From: Cymbidium sinense
Taxonomy: Eukaryota > Streptophyta > Magnoliopsida > Asparagales > Orchidaceae
Reading direction: 5' to 3'
Assembly: GCA_021442155.1 (NCBI GenBank)
Contig: CM038214.1
Coordinates: 145,052,488-145,116,487, forward strand
Length of the DNA stretch: 64,000 nucleotides
A model generated the notes under the pieces. The model saw only the letters and a list, made by a program, of their open reading frames with translations. It was not told the origin of the DNA and made no database searches. The position numbers and the translations under genes are program-made. How positions within the stretch are numbered: position 1 is the stretch's first letter; each line of letters opens with the position of its first letter. Below, in pieces: positions 47,513 through 59,184 of the stretch.

Positions 47513-47970
47513 TTTTTTTAGAACAAATTCATATTCAATATTTCTTCTTTTTGATCTCATCAGTAACACACCAAGTTTTTTAAGACACAAGCGATGACAT
47601 AGATCAAAATGACGAGTGAAAATGAAAACCCTAGATAACTAGAACTCTACTTTAAAGACACAATTCCATAAGCAGCAGATTGAATCGACCGTTCTTCCAT
47701 TTCTCTAATTCCCATTAGAACCACCCAAGCCTCTCGAGTAATGAGATCCACCATCATTTCTCTGATCTCTCCCTTTGCCACCACTATGGATGTAACCTCC
47801 ATCACTCTTCCCGCCTCCACAACCACCACTACTATGACAACCACCTCCATATCCACCGGCCTTCAGATCCCCCACCACCCGCGATGTCATTTCCACCTTC
47901 GCCTCCCGCTAGATCCAAACTGAGCCTAGTTGATAGTGATGTTCCTGCGATCAAGGTTCTACCCAGGGTT
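47513..47970 (-). pseudogene. GRP retrocopy 9
   Basis: One of the two best copies. The minus strand at 47,896-47,705 encodes AGGYGGG, SSGGCGGGKSDGGYIHS, GKGRDQRNDGGSHYSRGLGG, then NGN and a stop where copy 11 has Trp (TGG to TAG). Upstream, near 47,960, the RRM end reads NLDRRNITIN with a stop in place of the next Gln, then AQ. This is the C-terminus of a class of plant RNA chaperones with an N-terminal RRM and glycine-rich tail, but the RRM core is missing. 3'UTR and A-rich tail lie at 47,515-47,690. Confidence 0.8.
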
Positions 47971-50783
47971 TAAGTTTACATTTTAGGCTTTAGGTTTATT
48001 TTTAATTTATTTAATTATTTAGTTTAGGTTTAGGGTTTAGGGTTTAGGGTTTACAATTTAGGGTTAGGGTTTAGGTTTAGGGTTTAGGGTTTAGGGTTAG
48101 TTTATGGTTTAATGTTTATTAGGGTTTTGAGTTTAGGATTTTAGGTTTTAGGATTAAGGTTTAGGGTTGTGGTTTAGGGTTTAGGGTTTATGGTTTTGAA
48201 GTTATGTAAACGGTAGGTTTAGGTTTATTTAGTTTATCTTCTATTTATTTTATTTTATTTTATAGTTTATTTTGAGCTAGGTTTTTTTTATTAAGTTTAG
48301 TATATTTCTTTTAGTATATTTTTTAGTTTTAGGTTTATTTTGGTTGTGTAATTATATTTTATTTTTAGGTTTAGGTTTTATTTTTTATTTTTGGTTTAGG
48401 TTTAGGTTTTATTTTATTTTTTTAGGTTTAGGTTTAGGTTTATTTTAGGTTATATTTTTTTAGGTTTTAATTTTATTTATTTTATTTTATTATATTTTAT
48501 TTAGATTAGGTTTAGGTCTAAGTTTAGTTTATTCTAGGTTTATGTTTAGGTTTTATTTTATAATTTATTTTAGTTTAGGTTTAGGTTTATTTTATTTTAT
48601 TTTTATTTTTATTTTAAGTTTAAGTTTTTCTCAGTTTAGGGTTTAGGTTTTATTTTTTACTTATTGTAGGTTTATTTTTTTTGGTTTAGGTTTTTTATTT
48701 AATTTTATTTTATTTTATTTTAGCTTTTTTTTATTTTATGTTTAGTTTGTATTACATTTAGGTTTTATTCTTAGGTTTATTTTATTTTTTAGTTTAGTTT
48801 AGGTTTTTATTTATTATATTTTAGTTTAATTTTATTTTCTTAATTTTATTTTATTTTTAATTTTAGGTTTAGGTTTAGTTTAGGTTTTATTTTATCTTAT
48901 TTTATTTTATTTAGGCTTCAGTTTTTTTGTTTATTTTAATTTTAGGTTTTATTAAGTTTAGGCTTATGTTTTTAGGTTTTATTTTATGTTTAGTTTGTAT
49001 TACATTTAGGTTTTTTATTCTTAGGTTTATTTAATTTTTTAGTTTAGTTTAGGTTTTTATTTATTATATTTTAGTTTAATTTTATTTTCTTAATTTTATT
49101 TTATTTTTAATTTTAGGTTTAAGTTTAGTTTAGGTTTTATTTTATCTTATTTTATTTTATTTAGGCTTCAGTTTTTTTGTTTATTTTAATTTTAGGTTTT
49201 ATTAAGTTTAGGCTTATGTTTTTAGGTTTATAAGATTAAGGGTTTACGGTTTAAGGTTTAGGGTTTAGGGTTAGGGTTTAGGGTTTTAGGGTTTAGGGTT
49301 TATGATTAGGGTTTATGGTTTAGGGTTTAGTTTTGAGGATTTAGTTTTTATTTAGTTTTTATTTCAATTTATTTTATGTTTATTTATTTTTTATTTTATG
49401 TTTAGGTTTATTTTATTTAGGTTTTTAATTTTAGGTTTATTTTATTTTTTAGTTTTAGTTTATTTTTTATTTTATTTTAGTTTTTTTTTTATTTTATTTT
49501 TTTTAGGTTTAGGTTTTGATTTTAGTTTAGATTTTTATGTTATTTTATTTTGTTATTTAATTTAGGTTTAGGTTTTTTATTTATTTTATTTTTAGGTTTT
49601 ATTTAGTTTAGGTTTAGGTTTTTAAGCTTATAGGGTTTATGGTTTAAGGTTTGGGGTTTAAGGTTGTAGGTTTTAGGGTTTAGGGTTTATAGTTTAGGGT
49701 TTTAGGTTTAGGGTCTTAGGGTTTAGGGTTAAGGGTTTAAAGTTTAGGGTTTAGGGTTTTTGCTTAGTTTTAGGGTTTAGGGTTCAGGGTTAGGGTTTTT
49801 TTATTTAATTTTTTTAAATTTTTTTTTAATTTTATTTAAATTAAGTTAACTGGTTGGTTTATGTTTATTTAGTTTATTTTTTCTTAATTTTAGTTTATTT
49901 TACTTTTTTTTTATTTAGGTTTATTTTTATTTTTATTTAGGTTTATTTTTATTTTTATTTAATTTAGTTTATTTATTTTAGGTATATTTATTTTAATTTA
50001 TATTTTTATTTTAGTTTATTTTTTTTAGGTTTAGATTTATTTTTTTATTTAGTTTTATTTTTATTTTATTTATTAGGTTTAAGTTTAATTTTATTTAGGT
50101 TAGGTTTAGGCTTTTATTTTTTTAGGTTTAGGTTTGGTTTTATATTAGTTTTATTTTTTAGGTTTTCTTTAGGTTTAAGTCAGGTTTATTTTAGTTTATT
50201 TTATTTTATCTTGATGTAGGTTTAGGTTTTATTTTTTTAGTTTAGTTTATTTTAGTTTAGGTTTAGATTTATTTTATTTTTATTTTAGGTTTAGGTTTAT
50301 TTTTTTTTATTTTTAGGTTTATTTTGTAGGTTTAGGTATTTATTTAGTTTTTATTTTATTTTATTTTATGTTTAGTTTTATTTTATTTAGGTTTTTTAGA
50401 TTAATGTTTTTATTTATTTTATTTTACTTTAATTTTTATTTTTTATTTTATTTTCTTTTTTTTGGTTAGTTTAGGTTTAAGTTTTAGTTTATGTTTTATT
50501 TTATTTTGGTTAAGGTTTCTTTATTTATTTTATCTTTAGGTTTTATTTAGTTTAGGTTTAAGATTTTAGCTTCTTAGGTTTTAGGGTTTAGGGTTGCTTT
50601 AGGGTTTTGGGTTTTGGGTTTAGTGTTTAGGGTTTAGGGTTTCATGTTTAGTGTTTAGGGTTTAGGGTTTAACATTTTAGGGTTTAGGATCTACAGTTTA
50701 GGGTTTAGGATTTTTAGGGTTTAGGGTTTAGGGTTTAGTTACTAGGTTTAGGGTTTAGGTTTTAGTTTAGTGTTTAGGATTTT
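47971..50783. repeat. Telomere-like satellite between GRP copies 9 and 10
   Basis: TTTAGGG block to about 48,185, box (GAAGTTATGTAAACGGTAGG) at about 48,197, T-rich module with an internal ~250-bp tandem duplication (48,727-48,976 / 48,977-49,226), TTTAGGG block at 49,230-49,335, then the start of duplication unit 2. No gene is seen. Confidence 0.8.
48727..49226. repeat. Nested ~250-bp tandem duplication (unit 1)
   Basis: TTTATGTTTAGTTTGTATTA starts both halves, and both end with TTTAGGCTTATGTTTTTAGG. The same doubled segment exists at about 52,003-52,490 in unit 2, so it arose before the 3.27-kb duplication. Confidence 0.85.
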
Positions 50784-51210
50784 TGATTTTTTTTAACAGA
50801 GAACAAATTCATATTCAATATTTCTTCTTTTGATCTCATCAACCAAGTAACACACCAAGTTTTTTAAGACACAAGCGTGACATAGATCAAAAATGAGCAC
50901 GATGAAAATGAAAAACCCTGATAACTGTACTTTAAAGACACAATTCCAGCAGATTGAATCGAGTTCTTCCATTTCTCATTCCCATTAGAACCACCCAAGC
51001 TCTCGGTAATGAGATCCACCATCATTTCTCGATCTCTCCCTTGCCACTATGGATGTAACCTCCATCACTCTTTCCTCCACACCACACTATATGACCACCT
51101 CCATATCCACACCTTGATCCACCCAATGCGATGTCGTCGCCTCCACCTTCTCCTTTTTATCGGTGAGCCTAGTTGATAGTGATGCGATCAAGGTTCTACC
51201 CATTCTTAGG
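50784..51210 (-). pseudogene. GRP retrocopy 10
   Basis: Counterpart of copy 9 in the second 3.27-kb unit, with the same poly-T side, 3'UTR and glycine-rich region. It differs by many 1-10 nt deletions (for example CCATAAGCAGCAGATTG to CCAGCAGATTG), which destroy the frame. The RRM-end side still has ATCAAGGTTCTACCCATTCTTAGG on the plus strand, a more complete junction than copy 9. Confidence 0.75.
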
Positions 51211-53047
51211 GTTTAAGTTTATTTTAGGCTTTAGGTTTATTTTTAATTTATTTAATTATAGGTTTAGGTTTAGGGTTTGGGGTTTAGGGTTTACAATTTA
51301 GGGTTAGGGTTTAGGGTTTAGGGTTTAGGGTTTAGGGTTAGTTTATGGTTTAATGTTTATTAGGGTTTTGAGTTTAGGATTTTTTAGGTTTTAGGATTAA
51401 AGGTTTAGGGTTGTGGTTTAGGGTTTAGGGTTTATGGTTTTTTTTGAAGTTATGTAAACTGGTAGGTTTAGGTTTATTTAGTTTATCTTCTATTTATTTT
51501 ATTTTATTTTATAGTTTATTTTGAGCTAGGTTTTTTTTATTAAGTTTAGTATATTTCTTTTAGTATATTTTTTAGTTTTAGGTTTATTTTTTGGTTGTGT
51601 ATTAATTATATTTTATTTTTTAGGTTTAGGTTTTATTTTTTATTTTTTGGTTTAGGTTTAGGTTTTCATTTTATTTTTTTAGGTTTAGGTTTTAGGTTTA
51701 TTTTTAGGTTATATTTTTTAGTTTAGGTTTTAATTTTATTTTATTTTATTTTATTATATTTTATTTAGATTAGGTTTAGGTCTAAGTTTAGTTTATTCTA
51801 GGTTTATGTTTAGGTTTTATTTATTTTAGCATAATTTATTTTAGTTTAGGTTTAGGTTTATTTTATTTTATTTTTTATTTTTATTTTAAGTTTAAGTTTT
51901 TCTCAGTTTAGGGTTTAGGTTTTATTTTTTATTTATTTTTAGGTTTATTTTTTTGGTTTAGGATTTTATTTAATTTTTATTTTATTTTATTTTAGCTTTA
52001 TTTTTATTTTATGTTTAGTTTGTATTACATTTAGGTTTTTTATTCTTAGGTTTATTTTATTTTTTTAGTTTAGTTTAGGTTTTTATTTATTATATTTTAG
52101 TTTAATTTTATTTTCTTAATTTTATTTTATTTTTAATTTTAGGTTTAGGTTTAGTTTAGGTTTTATTTTATCTTATTTTATTTTATTTAGGCTTAGGTTT
52201 TTGTTTATTTTAATTTTAGGTTTTATTAAGTTTAGGCTTATGTTTTTAGGTTTTATTTTATGTTTAGTTTATTACATTTAGGTTTTTTATTCTTAGGTTT
52301 ATTTAATTTTTAGTTTAGTTTAGGTTTTATTTATATTTTAGTTTAATTTTATTTTCTTAATTTTATTTTATTTTTAATTTTAGGTTTAAGTTTAGTTTAG
52401 GTTTATTTTATCTTATTTTATTTTATTTAGGTTTTTTTTGTTTATTTTAATTTTAGGTTTTATTAAGTTTAGCTTATGTTTTTAGGTTTATAAGATTAAG
52501 GGTTTGGTTTAGGTTTAGGGTTATTAGGGTTTAGGGTTTTAGGGTTTAGGGTTTATGATTAGGGTTTATGGTTTAGGGTTTAGTGTTGAGGATTTAGTTT
52601 TTAGGCTTTAGGGTTTAGGGTTTTTAGGGTTTTCAGTTTGGGGTTAGTTTAGGGTTTATGGTTAGCATAGGGTTTATGGTTACTTTAGGATTTAAGGTAT
52701 AGGGTTTAAGGTTTAGGGTTTTAGGGTTTAGGTTTATTAGTTAAGTTTAGGGTTTAGGCTTTAGGTTTTAGGGTTTAGGTTAGGATTAGGTTTATTTATA
52801 TGGTTTAGTTTAGGTTTAGGATTTAGAATTTGGGTTAGTTTAGGGTTTAGTATTTAGGTTTGTTTTATTTCTTAGGTTAGGTTTAGGTTTAGGATTGTAG
52901 TTTAGGTTTGGGTTTTAGGGTTTAGGGTTTAGTGTTTAAGGCAAGTTTTAGCGTTTAGAGTTTTTTTAAAAAAAGTTACGTAAACTAGTAGGCTTAGGTT
53001 TATTTAGTTAATTTTTTATTTATTTTACTTTTTTATTTTTGATTTAT
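51211..53047. repeat. Telomere-like satellite up to LINE tail
   Basis: TTTAGGG block, box (GAAGTTATGTAAACTGGTAGG) at about 51,446, T-rich module with the ~250-bp doubling, TTTAGGG variants at 52,500-52,960, a further box (AAAGTTACGTAAACTAGTAGG) at about 52,973, and a short T-rich part ending at the LINE tail. No gene is seen. Confidence 0.8.
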
Positions 53048-55570
53048 ATTTTGGTGTTTTTTTTTTGGAAACCCCATATAGATTTTATTGCCACAAAAAG
53101 AGGGTTACAAGATTCTTAAGAGGGGATAAACTCCAAAACTATTGCTCAAAGAGCTATAATCAGCCTAGGAAGTAAATCCCCTATCTAGATACAACCAAAA
53201 GCAAAATAAAAGGGATAAGTAAAACAAAAGATACAAAGTGATTAACATAGATAAGCCAATGGATAGATCAGGGCCAAAGCACTTTAGGATGATAAAATGC
53301 ATGCCAATAGAGAGCAAACCTGTAAGAGAAAAAGAGAAGTGCATCTGCAAAAATGAAGAAAGATAGAAATTAGTTAAAATACGAGAAAGTGAAAAGTGAG
53401 GCGATTATAGAAAATTATAGAGAAGTGTGAAAGAAGGCTTAGGTCACACCAAATTGGGGTAGATGCAAATATGAGCATCCAAACTTAGGAAGGGTTACAT
53501 AACAAGAGCTACCAAACCAAGGAGGTGAAATCATCATAGCCATCATAGCTTACAAACTGTGAGAAAGCGGTCATTTGTTGAAATTCTTATGGGCTTTTTA
53601 GCAAACCTAAATAAAGCCATATATAAAATAGAAAGAGATAGAGTAGAAAGATAAGGGGTCCCAAGTAGGAAAATTATCATCAATATAGTCACCATAGCAT
53701 GAGAATCCCTATACATATGAGAATGAGCCATCATTTATCCCTTTAAAACCATAGCCAGAGTATAATTAGGCGACATAAAAACCCACCACAAGAGAATAGT
53801 AGAAAAGCAACCTAGGAAATCCGCTAAACAAATCAATGAGCCAAACATATGAGACATATATGAAACTTTGGGGTACAACCACGGGTATAGTCCAAAAGAA
53901 ACCCAATCATAATAAGAAATGTAGATGTTAACAACCCCGATTAATAACCATTTTAAGTTAACAAAAAGCAAATGTAAAGCAAGGTAGCAGAACCCAAACC
54001 CAAATACAACAAGTGAGGCAGAATTCTAGCAGGACCAAGGTGAGAATGCAGCAACAGAAGGCTGCATCCCACCGTAAATAGCACCAAATAAAGATAGTAA
54101 GAAAGACAGATAGTATTTGCATAAAACCTAATAATAGATCGAATAACCAAGAGACAAGAGACAAAGATAATTGTCCTAGAACCACCCATTAGTGTATAAG
54201 ATAATAACCAAGTAGATAGAAGCATAATCAGGGATCTACACAAGTCTAACGAACTAAGATGGAAAAATAGTAGATTAAGTAGTCCATAGATATCGTGATA
54301 AGTAGCACAAACAACAAAGGCATAATAAGCCAACCCCATAAGCGACTTGTTGGACATAGAACCCTAAAGTCCCATAGTCACAGATGAAACATAATTATTG
54401 CACCCACCATAAGATAATCCAATATAAAATAGAGAAACAACATAAACACTTAGGGGGTTCAAAGGAAAGCCAACATTCGAATCCTGAAAAACTAAGACAG
54501 CAGATAACCAAGACAACAAATTACCAAGACAGCAAATAATAGCTAACTGGCCATAAAGCCACCCATTCAGAATAGATAGTGCATTAGTTAGTAACCAATT
54601 AGGTAGTAGCATAATCACATGCAATAAATAAAATATTAAAGCCATTATTGCACCCACCATCAGATAAACCAAAATAAAATAGTGATACAACATAGGCACA
54701 AAAGGGGTTCAAAGGAGAGCCAACATTGGAATCCTTCAAGACAAAGAAAAATAGACCAGCAGTTAAGCCAATAGCAGTAGTAAAAGCAGACTGGAAAGAA
54801 GATAAAAAGAAAGACCAATCTTGGAAGGAGAAAATAATAATAATAACAAGGGTATAACAGTGTCTCTCCATACAGATTGGGGAGATGAGATTAGCAAGAA
54901 CAATTAGAAAAAAACAAAGAAATAACCAGAGAACAAATAGCACAAAGAAATAATAGCTATGATAGAACCACCCATTAATAGGCAGTGCATAAGATAACAC
55001 GGATCGCACAAGTCTACAGATGAAATAAATAATAGATTAAGTAGTCCATAAATATCAAATGATAAGCGGCTATCAAACAACAAAGATAATCGAGAAATAA
55101 CCCGTATCTCGACTAAAGACCCAATAATCCAACAACAATTAAAATTGCAAAATAATTGTTGCACCCACCATAAGATAAATCAGTAAGGAATAGCGAGACA
55201 TCATAGACTTGAAAGGGGTTCAAGAAAAAACCATCATTGAAATCCTTCAAGATAAAGAAAAGCAGCAGGTAAGCCAACATCACCAAGAAAATAGTTTGAA
55301 ATGAAATCAAGAATAAAATCCATCCGCAGGAAAAGTAATAATAGCAAGGTTATTACATTGCTCTCCATATAGGTAATGGTGGTGAGGTTAGATAGCATAG
55401 GGGGGTATTAAAGAGAGAAAGATAGATAAATTTGATCCCCATGAAGGCGTACAAAGTTATAACAATTACATAATGAAAGAAAGTCATGAGGCCATGAACA
55501 AATTTCCAGATTAAGGAACAACGAAAAAACATAGCCTTAATCATATAATGGAAAATTACAATAGGACCCA
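53048..55570 (-). mobile_element. LINE 3'-end fragment with internal repeats
   Basis: Poly-T at 53,053-53,064 is followed on the minus strand by AATAAAATC, a polyadenylation signal about 20 nt from the tail. No RNase H, RT or endonuclease is seen, so the copy is truncated within a long 3'UTR. The 3'-most part matches the fragment at 14,567-15,540. At 54,180-55,250 diverged repeats recur: TTGCACCCACCATAAGATAA at about 54,398, 54,648 and 55,159, and CCACCCATTA near 54,182, 54,560 and 54,967. Minus-strand open frames of 60-136 residues here are hydrophobic, overlap in several frames, repeat with the DNA and match no family I know. Confidence 0.65.
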
Positions 55571-57780
55571 TTTAATAATTTAGGGTTTATTTATTTTAGT
55601 TTAGATTTTTTAGTTTATTTTTTAGTTTAGGTTTAAATTTATGTTTATTTTTAGTTTAGTTTTATTTTTTATGTTTTAGGTTTTTATTTTATTTTTCATT
55701 TTTAGGTTTAGGTTTAGGTTTTTTATTTTAATTTCTTAGTTTAGGTTTTTCATTTTTATTTTAGGTTTATTTTTTAGGTTTTATTATTTAGTTTAACCTT
55801 AGGTTAATTTTTAGTTTATTTTATTATATTTAGTTTAGGGTTTTGGTTTAGTTTATTTTGGGTTTCAGTTTAAGTTTTGTTTATTTCTGCTTTGTTTATT
55901 ATAGTTTAATTTATTTTTATGTTGTTTATTTTAAGTTATTTTTTTTTAGTGTTTAGGTTTTATTTTTTATATGTTTTTAGGTTTATTTTTTTGGTTTAGG
56001 TTTTTATTTTATTTTATTCTAGGTTTAGTTTATTTGTATTTAACGTTTAGGTTTTATATTTTAAGTTTGTTTTATTTTTTTAATTTAGTTTATGTTTTTC
56101 TTTATTTTATTTTAGTTTAGTTTTCATTTTTTATTTTATTTTATTTTTAGATTTATATTTAGGTTTTAATATAAGTTTTTAATTTATTTTATTTATTTTA
56201 TTTTTTATGTTTTATTTAATTTAGGTTTAGGATTTTAGGTTTTTAGGGTTTAGGGTTTTTGGTTTAGGGTTTAGGGTTTAGGGTTTAGGGTTTGGGGTTT
56301 GGGGTTTAGGGTTTAGGGTTTAGGTATTTTAGGGTTTAGGGTTTAGGGTTTAGGGTTTAGGGTTTTAAGGTTTGGGGTTTAGGGTTTAGGGTTTAAGGCT
56401 TAAGCTTTAGGGTTTAAGGTGCACAAGTCTAACAGAACCAGGAAGAAATAAATAGCAATAGATTAAGTAAAATATCGATGATAGAGCAGTCAAATAGCAA
56501 AATAATCGAGAAATAACCCCAAAATATTTTGACTAAAGACGATAATCCAACTTTAAAATAATTGTTGCACCCACCACAAGACAAATCGAAGGAATAACGA
56601 GAACATAAACTCAGGGGTTCAAGAAAACCATCATTGAAATCCTTCAAGACAAAGAAAGACCGTAAGCTAACATCAGGTAAAATAAGCTGAAATGAAATCA
56701 AGAATAAAATCCCATCCCCTGAGGAAAATAATAGCAAAGTTATTGCGGTTGCTCTCCATTTAGGTAATGGTGGTGAGGTTAGATAATGAGGGGCATATTA
56801 AAGAGAAAAGACTTATAAATTTGAGCCTGCCATGAAGCTGTACAAAGTTATAACAATTACATAATGAGACAGCAAAGTCATGAGGCCATGAACAAATTTC
56901 CAGATTAAGGAACAAAGAAAAAACACAACCTTAATCATATAATGGAAAATTACAATAGGACCCATTTAATAATTTAGGGTTTATTTATTTTAGTTTAGAT
57001 TTTTTATTTTAGTTTATATTTTAGTTTAGGTTTAAATTTATGTTTATTTTTAGTTTAGTTTTATTTTTTTATGTTTTAGGTTTTGGTTTTATTTTTATTT
57101 TTAGGTTTAGGTTTAGGTTTTTATTTTATTTTCTTAGTTTAGGTTTTTCATTTTTATTTTAGGTTTATTTTTTAGGTTTTATTATTTAGTTTAAGTTTAG
57201 GTTTATTTTTAGTTTATTTTATTATATTTAGTTTAGGGTTTTGGTTTAGTTTATTTTAGGTTTAGGTTTAGGTTTTGTTTATTTTTGTTTTGTTTATTAT
57301 AGTTTAGTTAATTTTTATGTTGTTTATTTTAAGTTATTTTTTTTTAATTTAGTGTTTAGGTTTTATTTTTTATATGTTTTTAGGTTTATTTTTTTGGTTT
57401 AGGTTTTATATTTTAGGTTTATTTTTTTTTTAATTTAGTTTATATTTTTTTTATTTTATTTTAGTTTAGTTTTCATTTTTTTATTTTATTTTATTTTTAG
57501 ATTTATATTTAGGTTTTAATATAAGTGTTTAATTTATTTTATTTTTTAGGTTTTATTTAATTTAGGTTTAGGATTTTAGGTTTTTTGGGTTTAGAGTTTT
57601 TGGTTTAGGGTTTAGGGTTTAGGGTATAGGGTTTAGGGTTTAAGGTTTAGGGTTTGGGGTTTAGGTCTATAGGTTTTAAGATTTAGGGTTTAGGGTTTAG
57701 GGTTTTAGGTTTTTGGGTTTAGGGTTTAGGGTTTAAGGTTTAGGCTTTAGGGTTTAGGGTTTAAGGCCTAGGGTTTAGGG
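55006..57780. repeat. Tandem duplication, two units of about 1.4 kb
   Basis: Unit 1 begins at GCACAAGTCTA (55,006) and unit 2 at GCACAAGTCTA (56,421). Both run through the end of the LINE fragment (CCCATTTAATAATTTAGGGT at about 55,567 and 56,962) and the same T-rich module (TATGTTGTTTATTTTAAG at about 55,919 and 57,316) into TTTAGGG repeats. The duplication therefore post-dates the LINE insertion. Confidence 0.85.
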
Positions 57781-59045
57781 TTATAGGTTTAGGGTTTAGG
57801 TTAGGGTTAGTTTTAGGGTTTAGGTTTAGGGTTAGTGTTTTTATTTTTTATTTTAATTTTAGGGTTTAGGGTTATATTTAAATTTGTAGGTTTAGGGTTT
57901 AGGGTTAGTTTTAGGGTTTAAGGTTTAGGGTTTAGGGTTTAGGGTATAGGATTTTGGGCTTAAGGTTTAGGGTATAGGGTTTAGGGTTTTTTTTTAAATT
58001 AAGTAAACTGATATGTTTAGGTTTATTTAATTTATTTAGTTTATTTATTTTAGTTTATTTGATTTTTTTAGGTTTAATTTTTTTTTATTTAGTTTTATTT
58101 ATTTATTTTTGTTTAAGTTTATTATTTAGTTTATTTTATAGGTTTTGGTTTAGGATTTTGTTTATTTTTTAGTTTTGTTTTATTTTTATGTTTTCATATG
58201 TTTAAGTTTTATTTTTTATTTTTAGGTATAGGTTTAGGTTTTTAGTTTTTATTTTATGGTTTAGGTTTATGTTTTTTATTTTAGGTTTATTTTTAGGTTT
58301 TATTTTTAGTTTAGATTTACATTTATTTTTAGTTTATTTTATTTTATTTAGTTTAGGTTTGGTTTAGGTTAGTTTATTTAAGTTTAGGTTTAGGTTTATT
58401 TATTTTTGTTTAGTTTATTTTTGTTTAGGTTTAGGTTTATTTTATTTTGTTTATTTGTTTAGGTTTAACATTATTTTAGTTTACATTTTAGGTTTTATTT
58501 TATTTTATTTTTATTTTAGGTTTAGTTTTTATTTTATTTAGGTTTTTTATGTTTAGGTTTATTTTATTTTAGTTTAGTTTAGTTTTTTAATAGTTTAGGC
58601 TTAGGTTTTATTTTTTAATTTATTTTTTTTATTTTTTGGTTTATTTTTTAGGTTTAGGTTTTTTTAGTTTCTTTTATTTTTAGGTTTATTTTATTTTTTA
58701 ATTAGGTTTTGTTTTATTTTTTTTAGGTTATTTATTTTTTAGTTTAGTTTAGGTTTTTTATTTATTTATGTTATTTTTTTTTAGGTTTTGTTTATTTTTG
58801 TTTTAGTTTATATTTTTTTTATTTTATTTTATTTTGTTTTTTATTTATTTTATTGAGGTTTATTTAGTTTAGGTTTAGGTTTTAAGCTTTTAGGATTTAG
58901 GGTTTAGGCTTTTTATTTTAGTTTGGTTTGGGGTTTGGGGTTTAGGGTTTAGTTTAGGGTTTATTTGAGATTTAGGTTTGGGGTTTGGGTTTAGGTTTAT
59001 TTTAGTTTAGGGTTTAGGGCTTTAGTTTTTAATTTTTATTTTATT

Positions 59046-59076
<31 letters not shown>

Positions 59077-59184
59077 AGTTTAGATTTAGGCTTAGGATTT
59101 AGTGTTAAGTTTAGGGTTAGTTTATGTTTAGGGTTGAGGTTTAGGTTTTAGGTCTAGGGTTGAGGTTATAGTTTAGTTTAGATT
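55571..59184. repeat. Telomere-like satellite with duplicated LINE piece
   Basis: T-rich module, TTTAGGG block at 56,240-56,410, the second LINE 3'UTR piece at 56,421-56,975, T-rich module, long TTTAGGG block at 57,580-57,985, box (AAATTAAGTAAACTGATATG) at about 57,996, T-rich module to 58,885, TTTAGGG block to 59,184. The 102-residue minus open frame at 56,429-56,737 is part of the duplicated LINE piece, not a gene. Confidence 0.8.

Larger units (their letters stand above)
46061..52588. repeat. Tandem duplication, two units of about 3.27 kb
   Basis: Unit 1 is 46,061-49,335 and unit 2 is 49,336-52,588. The motif AGGATTTAGTTTTTA occurs at 46,061, 49,336 and 52,589, at the start of each unit and at the end of the second. 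Each unit contains, in order, a T-rich part, TTTAGGG, the AAATTAAGTTAACTGGTTGG box, a T-rich module, TTTAGGG, one GRP retrocopy, TTTAGGG, a GAAGTTATGTAAAC box, and a T-rich module holding an internal ~250-bp duplication. The units differ mainly by small indels. Confidence 0.85.

Noticed and set aside
53735..55310. Series of 60-136 residue minus open frames resembling a membrane-protein cluster
   Set aside because: They repeat with the underlying DNA repeats, overlap in different frames, and lie in a LINE 3'UTR with poly(A) signal and tail.
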